From Promethearchaeota archaeon (GTDB lineage Archaea > Asgardarchaeota > Lokiarchaeia > Sigyniarchaeales > SOKP01), in contig DXJM01000455.1 of the NCBI GenBank assembly GCA_019057355.1, forward strand, positions 1-6,920: DNA of 6,920 nt, read 5' to 3'. Below are positions 1 through 5,869 of the stretch, in pieces. A model generated the notes under the pieces. The model saw only the letters and a list, made by a program, of their open reading frames with translations, made no database searches and was not told the DNA's origin. Every line of letters begins with the position of its first letter. Within the stretch, counting starts at the first letter, position 1. The position numbers and the translations under genes are program-made.

Positions 1-109
1 GATGAAGATTAGAAAAAAATTCGTTTCAAATAAGAGCAATTCGTCTTTTTTTACCTGTGCAAAACCACCACTTGAAGGAGTTTTAAAAAAACTTTTAAAA
101 ACAGAATAA
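1..109 (+). CDS. 3' end of an unidentified gene (partial)
   Basis: One plus-strand frame is open from the left edge to a TAA at 107-109. The readable tail ends in CAKPPLEGVLKKLLKTE, a plausible amphipathic basic C-terminus. An in-frame ATG lies at 2-4, so a 35-residue mini-ORF is formally possible. There is no room to see a ribosome binding site, and a C-terminal fragment of a longer gene entering from the left is the simpler reading. A hairpin starts 3 nt after the stop, which supports this being a real gene end. I do not recognise the family from the fragment. It converges on the minus-strand tRNA-Gln. Confidence 0.4.
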   Translation, partial: MKIRKKFVSNKSNSSFFTCAKPPLEGVLKKLLKTE

Positions 110-111
110 AT

Positions 112-146
112 ATTTAGAGAAGAGCATTATCTCTAAATTAAAAAAA
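112..146. terminator. Hairpin plus T-run between converging transcripts
   Basis: ATTTAGAGA (112-120) pairs perfectly with TCTCTAAAT (130-138), giving a 9-bp stem with a 9-nt loop. It begins just after the stop codon of the partial plus-strand gene. On the minus strand, seven consecutive T residues (140-146 as read on that strand) follow the tRNA 3' end by about 9 nt. That is a typical archaeal oligo-T termination signal for the tRNA transcript. The hairpin may serve as a shared 3' end structure. The pairing is directly visible; the function is inferred. Confidence 0.4.
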
Positions 147-155
147 TTATGAAAG

Positions 156-257
156 TAGCCCGGCACGGAATTTCGATGTACGGAGTTTTCCGTCGATTTT
201 CGAACCGTGGTCTCGGGATTCAAAGTCCCAAATGCTTGGCCACTACACCACCGGGCT
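156..257 (-). tRNA. tRNA-Gln(UUG) with a 29-nt intron in the T-loop
   Basis: Read on the minus strand, the acceptor stem AGCCCGG (257-251) pairs with CCGGGCT (163-157), with discriminator A at 156 and no encoded CCA. The D-stem is GUGU/GCAU and the D-loop contains GG. The anticodon stem is UGGGA/UCCCG around the loop CUUUGAA, giving anticodon UUG (221-223) for Gln. The variable region has 4 nt. The T-stem CACGG/CCGUG is perfect, but it encloses 36 nt instead of 7. Removing 170-198 leaves the T-loop UUCGAAU and a 73-nt mature tRNA. The gene sits 31 bp after the stop of trm112 on the same strand but has its own TATA-like element. A scanner that expects an uninterrupted T-loop could miss it. Confidence 0.93.
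170..198 (-). other. Bulge-helix-bulge tRNA intron, position 59/60
   Basis: On the minus strand the precursor folds into a canonical archaeal splicing motif. The outer helix is the T-stem CACGG/CCGUG. The 4-bp central helix is UUCG/CGAA. The 3-nt bulges are AAA on the 5' side and AUU on the 3' side. The inner helix starts AU/AU, followed by a 2x2 internal loop and an ACGG/CCGU stem capped by AAAACU. Cutting after the second base of each bulge, as tRNA endonuclease does, excises exactly 29 nt and joins tRNA position 59 to 60, restoring a 7-nt T-loop. Fold and arithmetic agree, so the boundaries are well supported; splicing itself is inferred. Confidence 0.88.
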
Positions 258-275
258 ATGACCATATCATAGTTT

Positions 276-283
276 GTATATAT
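276..283 (-). promoter_or_regulatory. TATA-like box for tRNA-Gln
   Basis: ATATATAC on the minus strand lies 19-26 bp upstream of the mature tRNA 5' end, in the 31-bp spacer after trm112. Spacing fits an archaeal TATA box with a transcription start at or just before the tRNA. The surroundings are AT-rich, so chance is possible. Confidence 0.4.
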
Positions 284-288
284 CTGAA

Positions 289-918
289 CTAAATATTAAA
301 GGGCTTTAGTTCTTGTTTTATGAATTTATCGTCCAATAAATTTTTTTCGATTGCTCGAGATAAAAAAGTTTTTTCTTTTTCTTCATCTCGAAATTCATCA
401 GATAATAACATTGGGATAGTTTCCATAATTGGGTACCAGCGATTGCATTTGGTGCAAAATAAAAGACCAGATTCTATTTCAGTTCCAATCTTGTATTTAT
501 TTAGTAAAAACAACTCAGGAAAAATTTTTTCTACTTCTTCAATTATCGCATTTTCACTGAATTTTATGATTTTATTCTTGATATCCGATAGCAGAAGATT
601 CAGACATTCTTTAGTGATATCATTATCGGATTTATCAATTATATTTTCTAGTTCCTTAATACTTGAAATGATAAGTTTAATATAATTGGTAAGGGGATTA
701 AATTCAATCGAGATATTATCCCTAATTAAAATATTATTTTCATTTTCGGAGAACTCAATTATCTTAGATTTTTTAATTCGCTCTATATCCCTTTTTTCAT
801 ATACTTGGATCATATCCTTGAATTCCTCTATTTGTGTATCAAACCTAAAAATAAACAATGTTAAGGGGTAGGATTTATCTATCGGACAAGCCAAGATGTC
901 TAATAACCACGGTTTCAT
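289..918 (-). CDS. Trm112-like methyltransferase activator, long form
   Basis: This is a 209-residue protein of the Trm112 family, the small partner that stabilises and activates several SAM-dependent methyltransferases acting on tRNA, rRNA and release factor. The N-terminus MKPWLLDILACPIDKSYPL is a classic Trm112 start. The C-terminal half has ESGLLFCTKCNRWYPI (about 149-164) followed by ETIPMLLSDEFR. Cys155 and Cys158 form a CxxC, but the N-terminal half supplies only Cys11, so a full four-Cys zinc site is not obvious. About 120 residues (20-140), mostly predicted helical, separate the two halves. This insert includes SIEFNP (70-75), matching the eukaryotic insert as I recall it. Many archaeal Trm112 proteins are near 60 residues, so this one is long. 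A good Shine-Dalgarno, AAGGAG, lies 6 nt before the ATG. It is 31 bp downstream of the ribophorin-like gene and probably cotranscribed with it. Confidence 0.85.
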   Translation of the reverse strand: MKPWLLDILACPIDKSYPLTLFIFRFDTQIEEFKDMIQVYEKRDIERIKKSKIIEFSENENNILIRDNISIEFNPLTNYIKLIISSIKELENIIDKSDNDITKECLNLLLSDIKNKIIKFSENAIIEEVEKIFPELFLLNKYKIGTEIESGLLFCTKCNRWYPIMETIPMLLSDEFRDEEKEKTFLSRAIEKNLLDDKFIKQELKPFNI

Positions 919-924
919 AAAAAA

Positions 925-930
925 CTCCTT
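925..930 (-). promoter_or_regulatory. Shine-Dalgarno site of the Trm112-like gene
   Basis: AAGGAG on the minus strand sits 6 nt upstream of the ATG at 918. It is the only strong Shine-Dalgarno I see before a gene here. This fits an internal operon gene translated from a leadered message, whereas other genes look leaderless or weakly led. Confidence 0.65.
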
Positions 931-949
931 TAAATTAATTTAATCGAAA

Positions 950-2788
950 TTAAAGCAGGTAATTTCGCAGTTGTTGGATTAATTTATCATAATTTCGATC
1001 TATTTTTCTTCTTCTTTTCAAGAAGTTATCTGCTAATTTTTGGTAGGATGATCGAGATGGTAATTTTCCTTCTTTATAACGAGCCTCTAATAAATTAAGA
1101 CCATCATCAATAGATATTCGTTCCGCATCTAAAAACTCAATTTTTCTTACGATATTTTCAAAGACAGGACCTATATCAATTAAACTTTGTTTGAATGGTA
1201 TCAATTCTCTCTCAATTTCCTCTATTTTTGGAGTATTTTTATCAATGATATTTTTATATTTCTTCTTGGTTATCTTTTTTCTCTTTAAAGCTTCAGTTGT
1301 AGCCCTTATTTCGATGATTAATGCATTCTTTTCTTCACTTAACGAACAATACTCTCGAATTTCATGTTTGGGAATAACTTCTTTGGTAATCATTTCAACA
1401 CCTTCCATTTTCTTTCTTGTTTTATTTATTATTACAAATGCAGAACTGATTGCGATAATTGAAAGGATAAATATAATTGGTCTTAATAATAATTCAAATA
1501 TATCAATTGTAAATGTAAATTGAATTATATTGGCTTCTAAAGGACTTATATAATCTGAATAATATGAAATTCTCATGGTTCCTTGGGAACTTTGGATTGC
1601 ATCTGGAGGAACTGTTATTGCATCAATACTCAAGCAACCGTCTATTTTGAGATGAATTGAATGATCTCTCACCAAGTAATCGAAGTTTGTCGTGTGTAAG
1701 TTCATATGAATTGATTCTTGAAACCAATTTAATGAAAAATATTGTTCAAAAGGCAAGTTATATTTTAAAATGAATTTAAAACTTGAATCAGGTGTAAGCG
1801 GAGGACGGTTGAGGTTAAATGCGCTAGAAGAAATAAAATTAATTGTCACATCCGATCCACTTATTTGAACTCCTAAAATTTGACCAAAATTATCTGAAAC
1901 GGATATGCTACTAGCTAGAGAAGGTATTTTAAAATTTAATGAATATTTGGTTATTTCTCCGTTATTTGTAATGGTAATTTCATCAGTTACTCTAATAATC
2001 CCCCATGGTGAAATGAAGATCTCTCGATTGAGGTTTGTTACCTCTAATTTCGTTAAAGTTGATTCTATATACTGGATTGTTATTAATTTATCATTCTCAT
2101 CCAAATTTCCCAAAAAGGGTTCCAAATATGTAAGGCCTTTATCATCTAAGTTATATAAAACTGTTTTCCCGTCAATAGTCCCCCATTCAGCTGAAGCTAT
2201 ATTTGATGAAGCTTTATAAACAGATATAATTGAACCGTCTGCTTTATAAGGTAAAAGAGGAAAAACTGGACCCGTGTACGTTAATTGATGAGAGTTTCCA
2301 CCGGATAGAGCACTATAAGTTACTGAATCTATTACAGTCTGCATAAAAATAATTGATTTCTTCTGAGATGGTAACAAGGGGGAATTAAAATATATTGCAA
2401 TCATTTCATATTCACCACTTCTTAAACTAGATCTTTCTACCAATAACGTGGTTTTTCTATCGCTTTTAGTGGCTTTATAATATATTAATTTATCAGAATC
2501 CATTTCAAGAAATCCAATATATATTGAACTAATCGGATTAACGTAATTATTCTGAATTTCTATTGTATCTTCAATAGTTACTATTCCATAACCACTTATT
2601 TCTACTTCTCGTGATATATTTGTAATTAATACATCGTTCATTCCGGCAATATCTGCGGATATATAAGGGGTGTTAATATCTAATTGGTCAGAATTAGAAT
2701 TCCCTAGATTAATAAAGATAATGGTTATTGAACTTGTCGCAAAAATAAGTCCAATAAATAAGACAAATACAATTTTTTTTGAATTCAT
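950..2788 (-). CDS. Ribophorin I (OST1/RPN1)-like oligosaccharyltransferase subunit
   Basis: This is a 612-residue membrane protein. An N-terminal hydrophobic segment (about 6-28) acts as signal peptide or anchor. A long extracytoplasmic region of beta-type sequence follows, then one transmembrane helix (about 433-455) and a charged, helical cytosolic tail (456-612). The topology and length match mammalian ribophorin I (607 residues). Two related blocks, TNISREVEISGYGI (from residue 56) and TNLNREIFISPWGI (from 251), align with the RPN1 block around TRVIEVSHWGNIAVEE. KYNLPFEQYFSL (about 343-354) aligns with the RPN1 segment GYNLPSYEYLYNL. In eukaryotes this is an accessory subunit of the N-glycosylation complex at the translocon. 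The start chosen is ATG at 2788; a GTG at 2803 in the same frame would add five residues. It is divergent from Sec61 beta and upstream of the Trm112-like gene. Eukaryotic comparisons are from memory. Confidence 0.85.
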   Translation of the reverse strand: MNSKKIVFVLFIGLIFATSSITIIFINLGNSNSDQLDINTPYISADIAGMNDVLITNISREVEISGYGIVTIEDTIEIQNNYVNPISSIYIGFLEMDSDKLIYYKATKSDRKTTLLVERSSLRSGEYEMIAIYFNSPLLPSQKKSIIFMQTVIDSVTYSALSGGNSHQLTYTGPVFPLLPYKADGSIISVYKASSNIASAEWGTIDGKTVLYNLDDKGLTYLEPFLGNLDENDKLITIQYIESTLTKLEVTNLNREIFISPWGIIRVTDEITITNNGEITKYSLNFKIPSLASSISVSDNFGQILGVQISGSDVTINFISSSAFNLNRPPLTPDSSFKFILKYNLPFEQYFSLNWFQESIHMNLHTTNFDYLVRDHSIHLKIDGCLSIDAITVPPDAIQSSQGTMRISYYSDYISPLEANIIQFTFTIDIFELLLRPIIFILSIIAISSAFVIINKTRKKMEGVEMITKEVIPKHEIREYCSLSEEKNALIIEIRATTEALKRKKITKKKYKNIIDKNTPKIEEIERELIPFKQSLIDIGPVFENIVRKIEFLDAERISIDDGLNLLEARYKEGKLPSRSSYQKLADNFLKRRRKIDRNYDKLIQQLRNYLL

Positions 2789-2830
2789 GATTTTTAAATT
2801 CACTTAAATTAACTTCAATAATTAATTCAA

Positions 2831-2848
2831 TTAATAAAATTTTATTAA
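2831..2848. repeat. 18-bp perfect AT palindrome in the divergent promoter
   Basis: TTAATAAAATTTTATTAA is its own reverse complement. It lies 43-60 bp upstream of the ribophorin-like ATG and 94 bp before the Sec61 beta ATG. It could hold the minus-strand TATA element (TTTTATTAA) or an operator. In sequence this AT-rich an 18-bp palindrome can arise by chance, so function is unproven. Confidence 0.4.
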
Positions 2849-2901
2849 ATTACATTTTTATTTTTAGATAAGATTTAAAATTATTATTGCATTGCTCTTC
2901 A

Positions 2902-2909
2902 TTATATTA
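2902..2909 (+). promoter_or_regulatory. Candidate TATA box for Sec61 beta
   Basis: TTATATTA lies 33-40 bp before the Sec61 beta ATG and would give a short leader of roughly 10 nt. No Shine-Dalgarno is visible between it and the ATG. Another AT-rich candidate, TTTATTTT at 2933-2940, abuts the start codon and is too close to drive this start. The call is weak because the whole intergenic region is AT-rich. Confidence 0.25.
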
Positions 2910-2941
2910 GGGAATTAAAAAAAAAGAAAAAATTTATTTTT

Positions 2942-3151
2942 ATGTCTACAAGAAGAAATCAATCGAGGCGGAAGAAGAGAAGGTCAGGGAATGCCCCAAT
3001 GCCAATGGGGGGGGCAGGGTTAATGCGTTTTTTTGAGGACAGTTCAATAGGAATAAAAGTTGGACCAATAACTACCACGATCATTGCAGCTAGTTTGATT
3101 GTAATAGTGATCATTGCACATATTGGAATATTTAATTGGTTTTTCCAATAA
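2942..3151 (+). CDS. Preprotein translocase subunit Sec61 beta (SecG family)
   Basis: This 69-residue tail-anchored protein is the small beta subunit of the Sec61/SecY translocon in the cytoplasmic membrane. Residues 3-14 are strongly basic (RRNQSRRKKRR). The family signature follows: GGAGLMRFFEDSSIGIKVGP (23-42), with GLMRFFE and IKVGP as the conserved parts. A single transmembrane helix (about 45-65) follows, leaving only four residues outside. The pattern aligns well with human SEC61B, as I recall it (GMWRFYTEDSPGLKVGP, then the helix). The ATG at 2942 has no Shine-Dalgarno. Internal ATGs at codons 20 and 22 would remove the basic region, which the family usually keeps. It is divergent from the ribophorin-like gene and 15 bp before a MazG-like gene. 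Confidence 0.92.
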   Translation: MSTRRNQSRRKKRRSGNAPMPMGGAGLMRFFEDSSIGIKVGPITTTIIAASLIVIVIIAHIGIFNWFFQ

Positions 3152-3166
3152 TAATTATAAAAAAAA

Positions 3167-3478
3167 ATGAGAGTTTCTGAATTTCAAAATTTAATGAAAA
3201 CACTGTACTTTCATCAAGATACTAAACGTGGAATTGAAAAAACATTTATTTGGTTAGTAGAGGAAATTGGAGAGCTTGCGCGCCTGTTAAAAGATAAAGG
3301 CTATAAGAATAGAAAAGACATATCTGAAGAATTGGCAGATATCCTGGCCTGGACGAGTTCCTTAGCGAATTTATTGGAAATCAATCTTGAAACAGCTTTA
3401 TCTGAAAAATACCCTAATAAATGCTTGAAATGTGATTCAAATCCGTGTTGTTGCTCATCATCTATTAATTATCAATAA
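3167..3478 (+). CDS. MazG-like nucleotide pyrophosphohydrolase
   Basis: This 103-residue all-alpha NTP pyrophosphohydrolase belongs to the MazG superfamily, which hydrolyses (d)NTPs to NMP and PPi with Mg2+ and often cleans the nucleotide pool. The metal-binding pattern is visible: LVEEIGEL (30-37; Glu32, Glu33, Glu36) and, 22 residues on, EELADILAW (54-62; Glu54, Glu55, Asp58). The N-terminus MRVSEFQNLMKTLYFHQD is typical of an archaeal subgroup. That subgroup also ends in a Cys-rich tail, here CLKCDSNPCCC (86-96), which may bind metal. Fifteen base pairs separate it from the Sec61 beta stop, so the two are probably cotranscribed. No Shine-Dalgarno is visible. The in vivo substrate cannot be read from sequence, and a link to secretion is only positional. 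Confidence 0.85.
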   Translation: MRVSEFQNLMKTLYFHQDTKRGIEKTFIWLVEEIGELARLLKDKGYKNRKDISEELADILAWTSSLANLLEINLETALSEKYPNKCLKCDSNPCCCSSSINYQ

Positions 3479-3499
3479 ACATCTAATTTTTCATTGAGA

Positions 3500-3527
3500 A
3501 GGAAAAACTTTATTTCATTTATAAAAT
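3500..3527 (+). promoter_or_regulatory. Candidate BRE/TATA promoter of the DUF354 gene
   Basis: In the 101-bp gap before the DUF354 gene, AGGAAAAACTTTATTT is followed by TTTATAAAAT (3518-3527). Both resemble an archaeal purine-rich BRE next to a TATA box. The second lies about 53-62 bp before the ATG, implying a 5' leader of about 30 nt. The gap and this element suggest transcription separate from sec61 beta and mazG. Confidence 0.4.
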
Positions 3528-3579
3528 AATTATCATACCATTAATCAATAACTCTAAATCAATTGGAATAAGAAGAACT

Positions 3580-4701
3580 ATGAAAGAAAAAAAGATCTGG
3601 ATTGACGTGGAGCAACCAAAAACTGGAATCATGTTCAATCCATTATTTAAAAGGTTTCAAGAAGAAAATGTTGAACTTTTAATAACTGCAAGAGATTATG
3701 ATTCCACATATAAAATCTTAGAACATCATGGTATAGAACATGTCAAAGTTGGGCGTCATGGTGGGGCAAGTCGTTATGGTAAATTGGAAACATATGTCGA
3801 TAGATTAAAAGAATTGCTCCCTCTTGTAAAAAATTTTTCACCTGATCATTTTATAACTTTTTCTTCAATAGAAGGTACAAGAATAGCATATGGATTAGCA
3901 TTACCCTCGATTGGGATCAATGATGAACCGCGAAATATTCCCGTCTGTAAATTATTATTCCCTTTTCTTGATAAAATCATTACACCTAAATGCATTCCGA
4001 TAGAATTGTACATTAAATATCATGCTGACAAGGAGAAAATTGTTAGATATGATGGACTTGATGAAATCGCTTGGATTTCAGAATATAAACCTAATAGTAA
4101 TATCTTAAACAATTATCTTGATAAATTTGATTTAGAAAAGGGAACTTACATTCTTATGAGAAGTGAACCATCAAATGCTTGTTATTTAATTGACAAGTTA
4201 AACCCTGAAGAAACGTTGATTAGTCGCATATTTCCAGAAATTTATAAACACTTTCCCAATCATAAATATTTATTATCAGTTAGAAATGATTTACAGGAAA
4301 ACTTTCTTAAAAAGGAACTTGGTACATATTTATCCGAAGGAAATGTTCTGATCACCCAATATTTACCCCATATTGTTGATTTGTGCTTTCATGGAGCATT
4401 AGTCATAAGTGGTGGGGGAACTATTGTTCGCGAGTCTAGTCTTTTAAATGTTCCCAGTATTGAATATTTTCCAGGTGAATCGGCACCTCAAGAGACATTC
4501 TTAATAGGAAATAATTTTCCTTTGCAGCATATTCGTGATCCTAAGAATATTATCGATAGAGCTATGGAAATTTTAAATAAAGGTCCCGAACCTGGACGTT
4601 TTACTATGGACTTTATGGAAAAAATAAATCACTTTGAAAATCCTATTAAGATATGTTTTGATCTAGTTAAAAAGAATTTAGAATGTGATATATCAAGTTA
4701 A
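3580..4701 (+). CDS. DUF354 family protein (predicted GT-B-fold glycosyltransferase)
   Basis: This 373-residue protein belongs to the archaeal and bacterial DUF354 family (COG1817), predicted from fold to be glycosyltransferase-like but mostly uncharacterised. The start MKEKKIWIDVEQPK is typical. The N-terminal half includes GRHGG (58-62) and the FSSIEGTRIA/GINDEP stretches (94-103, 112-117). The C-terminal half has the family's SGGGTIVRESSLLNVPSI motif (277-294), which resembles the nucleotide-sugar-binding loop of GT-B enzymes such as the MurG and WecB types. No signal peptide or membrane helix is evident, so it is probably cytosolic. Length is normal for the family. It converges on the GT4 glycosyltransferase with 26 bp between stop codons, suggesting a role in glycan assembly. 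Donor and acceptor are unknown. Confidence 0.85.
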   Translation: MKEKKIWIDVEQPKTGIMFNPLFKRFQEENVELLITARDYDSTYKILEHHGIEHVKVGRHGGASRYGKLETYVDRLKELLPLVKNFSPDHFITFSSIEGTRIAYGLALPSIGINDEPRNIPVCKLLFPFLDKIITPKCIPIELYIKYHADKEKIVRYDGLDEIAWISEYKPNSNILNNYLDKFDLEKGTYILMRSEPSNACYLIDKLNPEETLISRIFPEIYKHFPNHKYLLSVRNDLQENFLKKELGTYLSEGNVLITQYLPHIVDLCFHGALVISGGGTIVRESSLLNVPSIEYFPGESAPQETFLIGNNFPLQHIRDPKNIIDRAMEILNKGPEPGRFTMDFMEKINHFENPIKICFDLVKKNLECDISS

Positions 4702-4727
4702 ATTTTATAACTGATTTTTCTACATTT

Positions 4728-5831
4728 TCAAAGAATTGTTTCATACAATTTTTCAAGATTCTTACCAACTTCATCCCATGTATATTTTTTTATGAATTTT
4801 TGAGCCTTTAAGACTAAATTTTTCCTTTTTTCCACATCTACGAGAAGTTTAACTATCTCTTCGGCTAATTTATCAGGTTTTTTAATCGGGACAAAAATTG
4901 CATTATCTTGAAGTATTTCTTTATATGCTAGAATTGAAGAACAAATTACAGGCACTCCACAGGCAATCGCTTCGACAGGGGTAAGACCAAAACCTTCAGA
5001 TGCGTAGGAATAGGTGATAAAAATGTCGGCCATCGTGTAATAATAGGGCATTTCTGCTTCAGATAAAAAACCAAGAAACAGAATATCTTTGTATTCTTGT
5101 TTCCATTCTAAGTATTGTTTTTCCATTACAAAATCTGGAGTACCTCCAATAACTAAGTTAAGATCAGGAATTTTCTTCTTTGCCTCATTATATGCGAGAA
5201 TTATGTTCCCTACATCCTTGTATGGCGCAATTCTCCCAATATATAATAAAACGGGGCCCGTTAAACCTAATTTTTCTTTTAATTTTTTGGCAGCTTCTGG
5301 ACAAGGCTTAAAATTATCATCAATTCCATTATAGATCGTAAAAATTTTATTAGGATTCAGTTTTGGCATGTACATATTAAATTGTTTTTTAATAAAATTT
5401 GAAACAGTTGCTATAATTGTTGCTTTGCGTGCAATATATTTGATTAATATTTTCTCTATTGGTATTCTCGTGAATTGTGTTTCAAAAGGACCTAAATCAT
5501 GAATTGTTGAAATAAATTTTTTCTTATTAGATAACAAAATTGGTAAGGAACCTTTTGCTCCATCACCATGTACAATATGAAATTTGTTTTTTCTGAGAAA
5601 TTGAACGACTTTTATATTAAATTGGGGAAACCATAGAAATCTTTTTCTGAAAATTTTTAATTGAATAATATCAGGATCATTTAAATTAACATTCCATTTT
5701 CCAGTTATTAATTTAACGTTATGACCTTGTTTTTTTAAATAATCAAAAAGAGATCTTACAACTCTGGATGCCCCACTCGTATTATCTGGAAAAACGGTTA
5801 AGGAAACCAAACAAATATTTAATTTTTTCAT
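4728..5831 (-). CDS. Glycosyltransferase family 4 (GT-B retaining)
   Basis: This 367-residue cytosolic glycosyltransferase transfers a sugar from a nucleotide donor to an unknown acceptor. The N-terminal acceptor domain starts NICLVSLTVFPDNTSGASRV (5-24), with the glycine-containing loop usual in GT4, and has HDLGPFE (111-117) and YNGID (167-171). The C-terminal donor domain begins with LLYIGRIAPYKD (195-206; Arg200 and Lys205 typically contact the phosphates). It contains the EX7E motif SEGFGLTPVEA (278-288; Glu279 and Glu287). There is no membrane segment. The ATG at 5831 has no Shine-Dalgarno. The gene lies 38 bp after the MetAP stop on the same strand. Candidate roles are surface polysaccharide or lipid-linked N-glycan synthesis; the sequence does not decide. 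Confidence 0.9.
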   Translation of the reverse strand: MKKLNICLVSLTVFPDNTSGASRVVRSLFDYLKKQGHNVKLITGKWNVNLNDPDIIQLKIFRKRFLWFPQFNIKVVQFLRKNKFHIVHGDGAKGSLPILLSNKKKFISTIHDLGPFETQFTRIPIEKILIKYIARKATIIATVSNFIKKQFNMYMPKLNPNKIFTIYNGIDDNFKPCPEAAKKLKEKLGLTGPVLLYIGRIAPYKDVGNIILAYNEAKKKIPDLNLVIGGTPDFVMEKQYLEWKQEYKDILFLGFLSEAEMPYYYTMADIFITYSYASEGFGLTPVEAIACGVPVICSSILAYKEILQDNAIFVPIKKPDKLAEEIVKLLVDVEKRKNLVLKAQKFIKKYTWDEVGKNLEKLYETIL

Positions 5832-5850
5832 TCTAAAGTCAAAATAAAAT

Positions 5851-5862
5851 GATATTTTTTTA
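5851..5862 (-). promoter_or_regulatory. TATA-like element before the GT4 gene
   Basis: On the minus strand TTAAAAAAATATC-type sequence lies 20-31 bp upstream of the GT4 ATG at 5831. It sits in the 38-bp gap after the MetAP stop. The spacing would suit a leaderless GT4 transcript starting at or near the ATG. Alternatively the gene is read through from metAP, and the chance background is high. Confidence 0.3.
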
Positions 5863-5869
5863 AACTAAT

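Noticed and set aside
170..198. The hairpin in the tRNA gene as a separate small RNA or a long variable arm
   Set aside because: It lies inside the T-loop rather than the variable region, and the bulge-helix-bulge cuts account for every base.
320..871. Two plus-strand open frames (320-685 and 686-871)
   Set aside because: They lie antisense to the Trm112-like gene, have Ser/Ile/Phe-rich low-complexity translations and no family signature. They are shadows of the real gene.
1191..2219. Plus-strand open frames at 1191-1523 and 1905-2219
   Set aside because: Both are antisense to the ribophorin-like gene, which has clear domain structure. The hydrophobic translation at 1191-1523 comes from reading a Lys/Glu-rich helical region in reverse.
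2789..2803. GTG start at 2803 for the ribophorin-like protein
   Set aside because: ATG at 2788 gives a standard signal-peptide start (MNSKKIVFVLF). Neither start has a Shine-Dalgarno, so the GTG remains a formal alternative only.
5089..5334. Plus-strand 81-codon open frame
   Set aside because: It overlaps the GT4 donor domain in antisense and has no recognisable motif or start signal.
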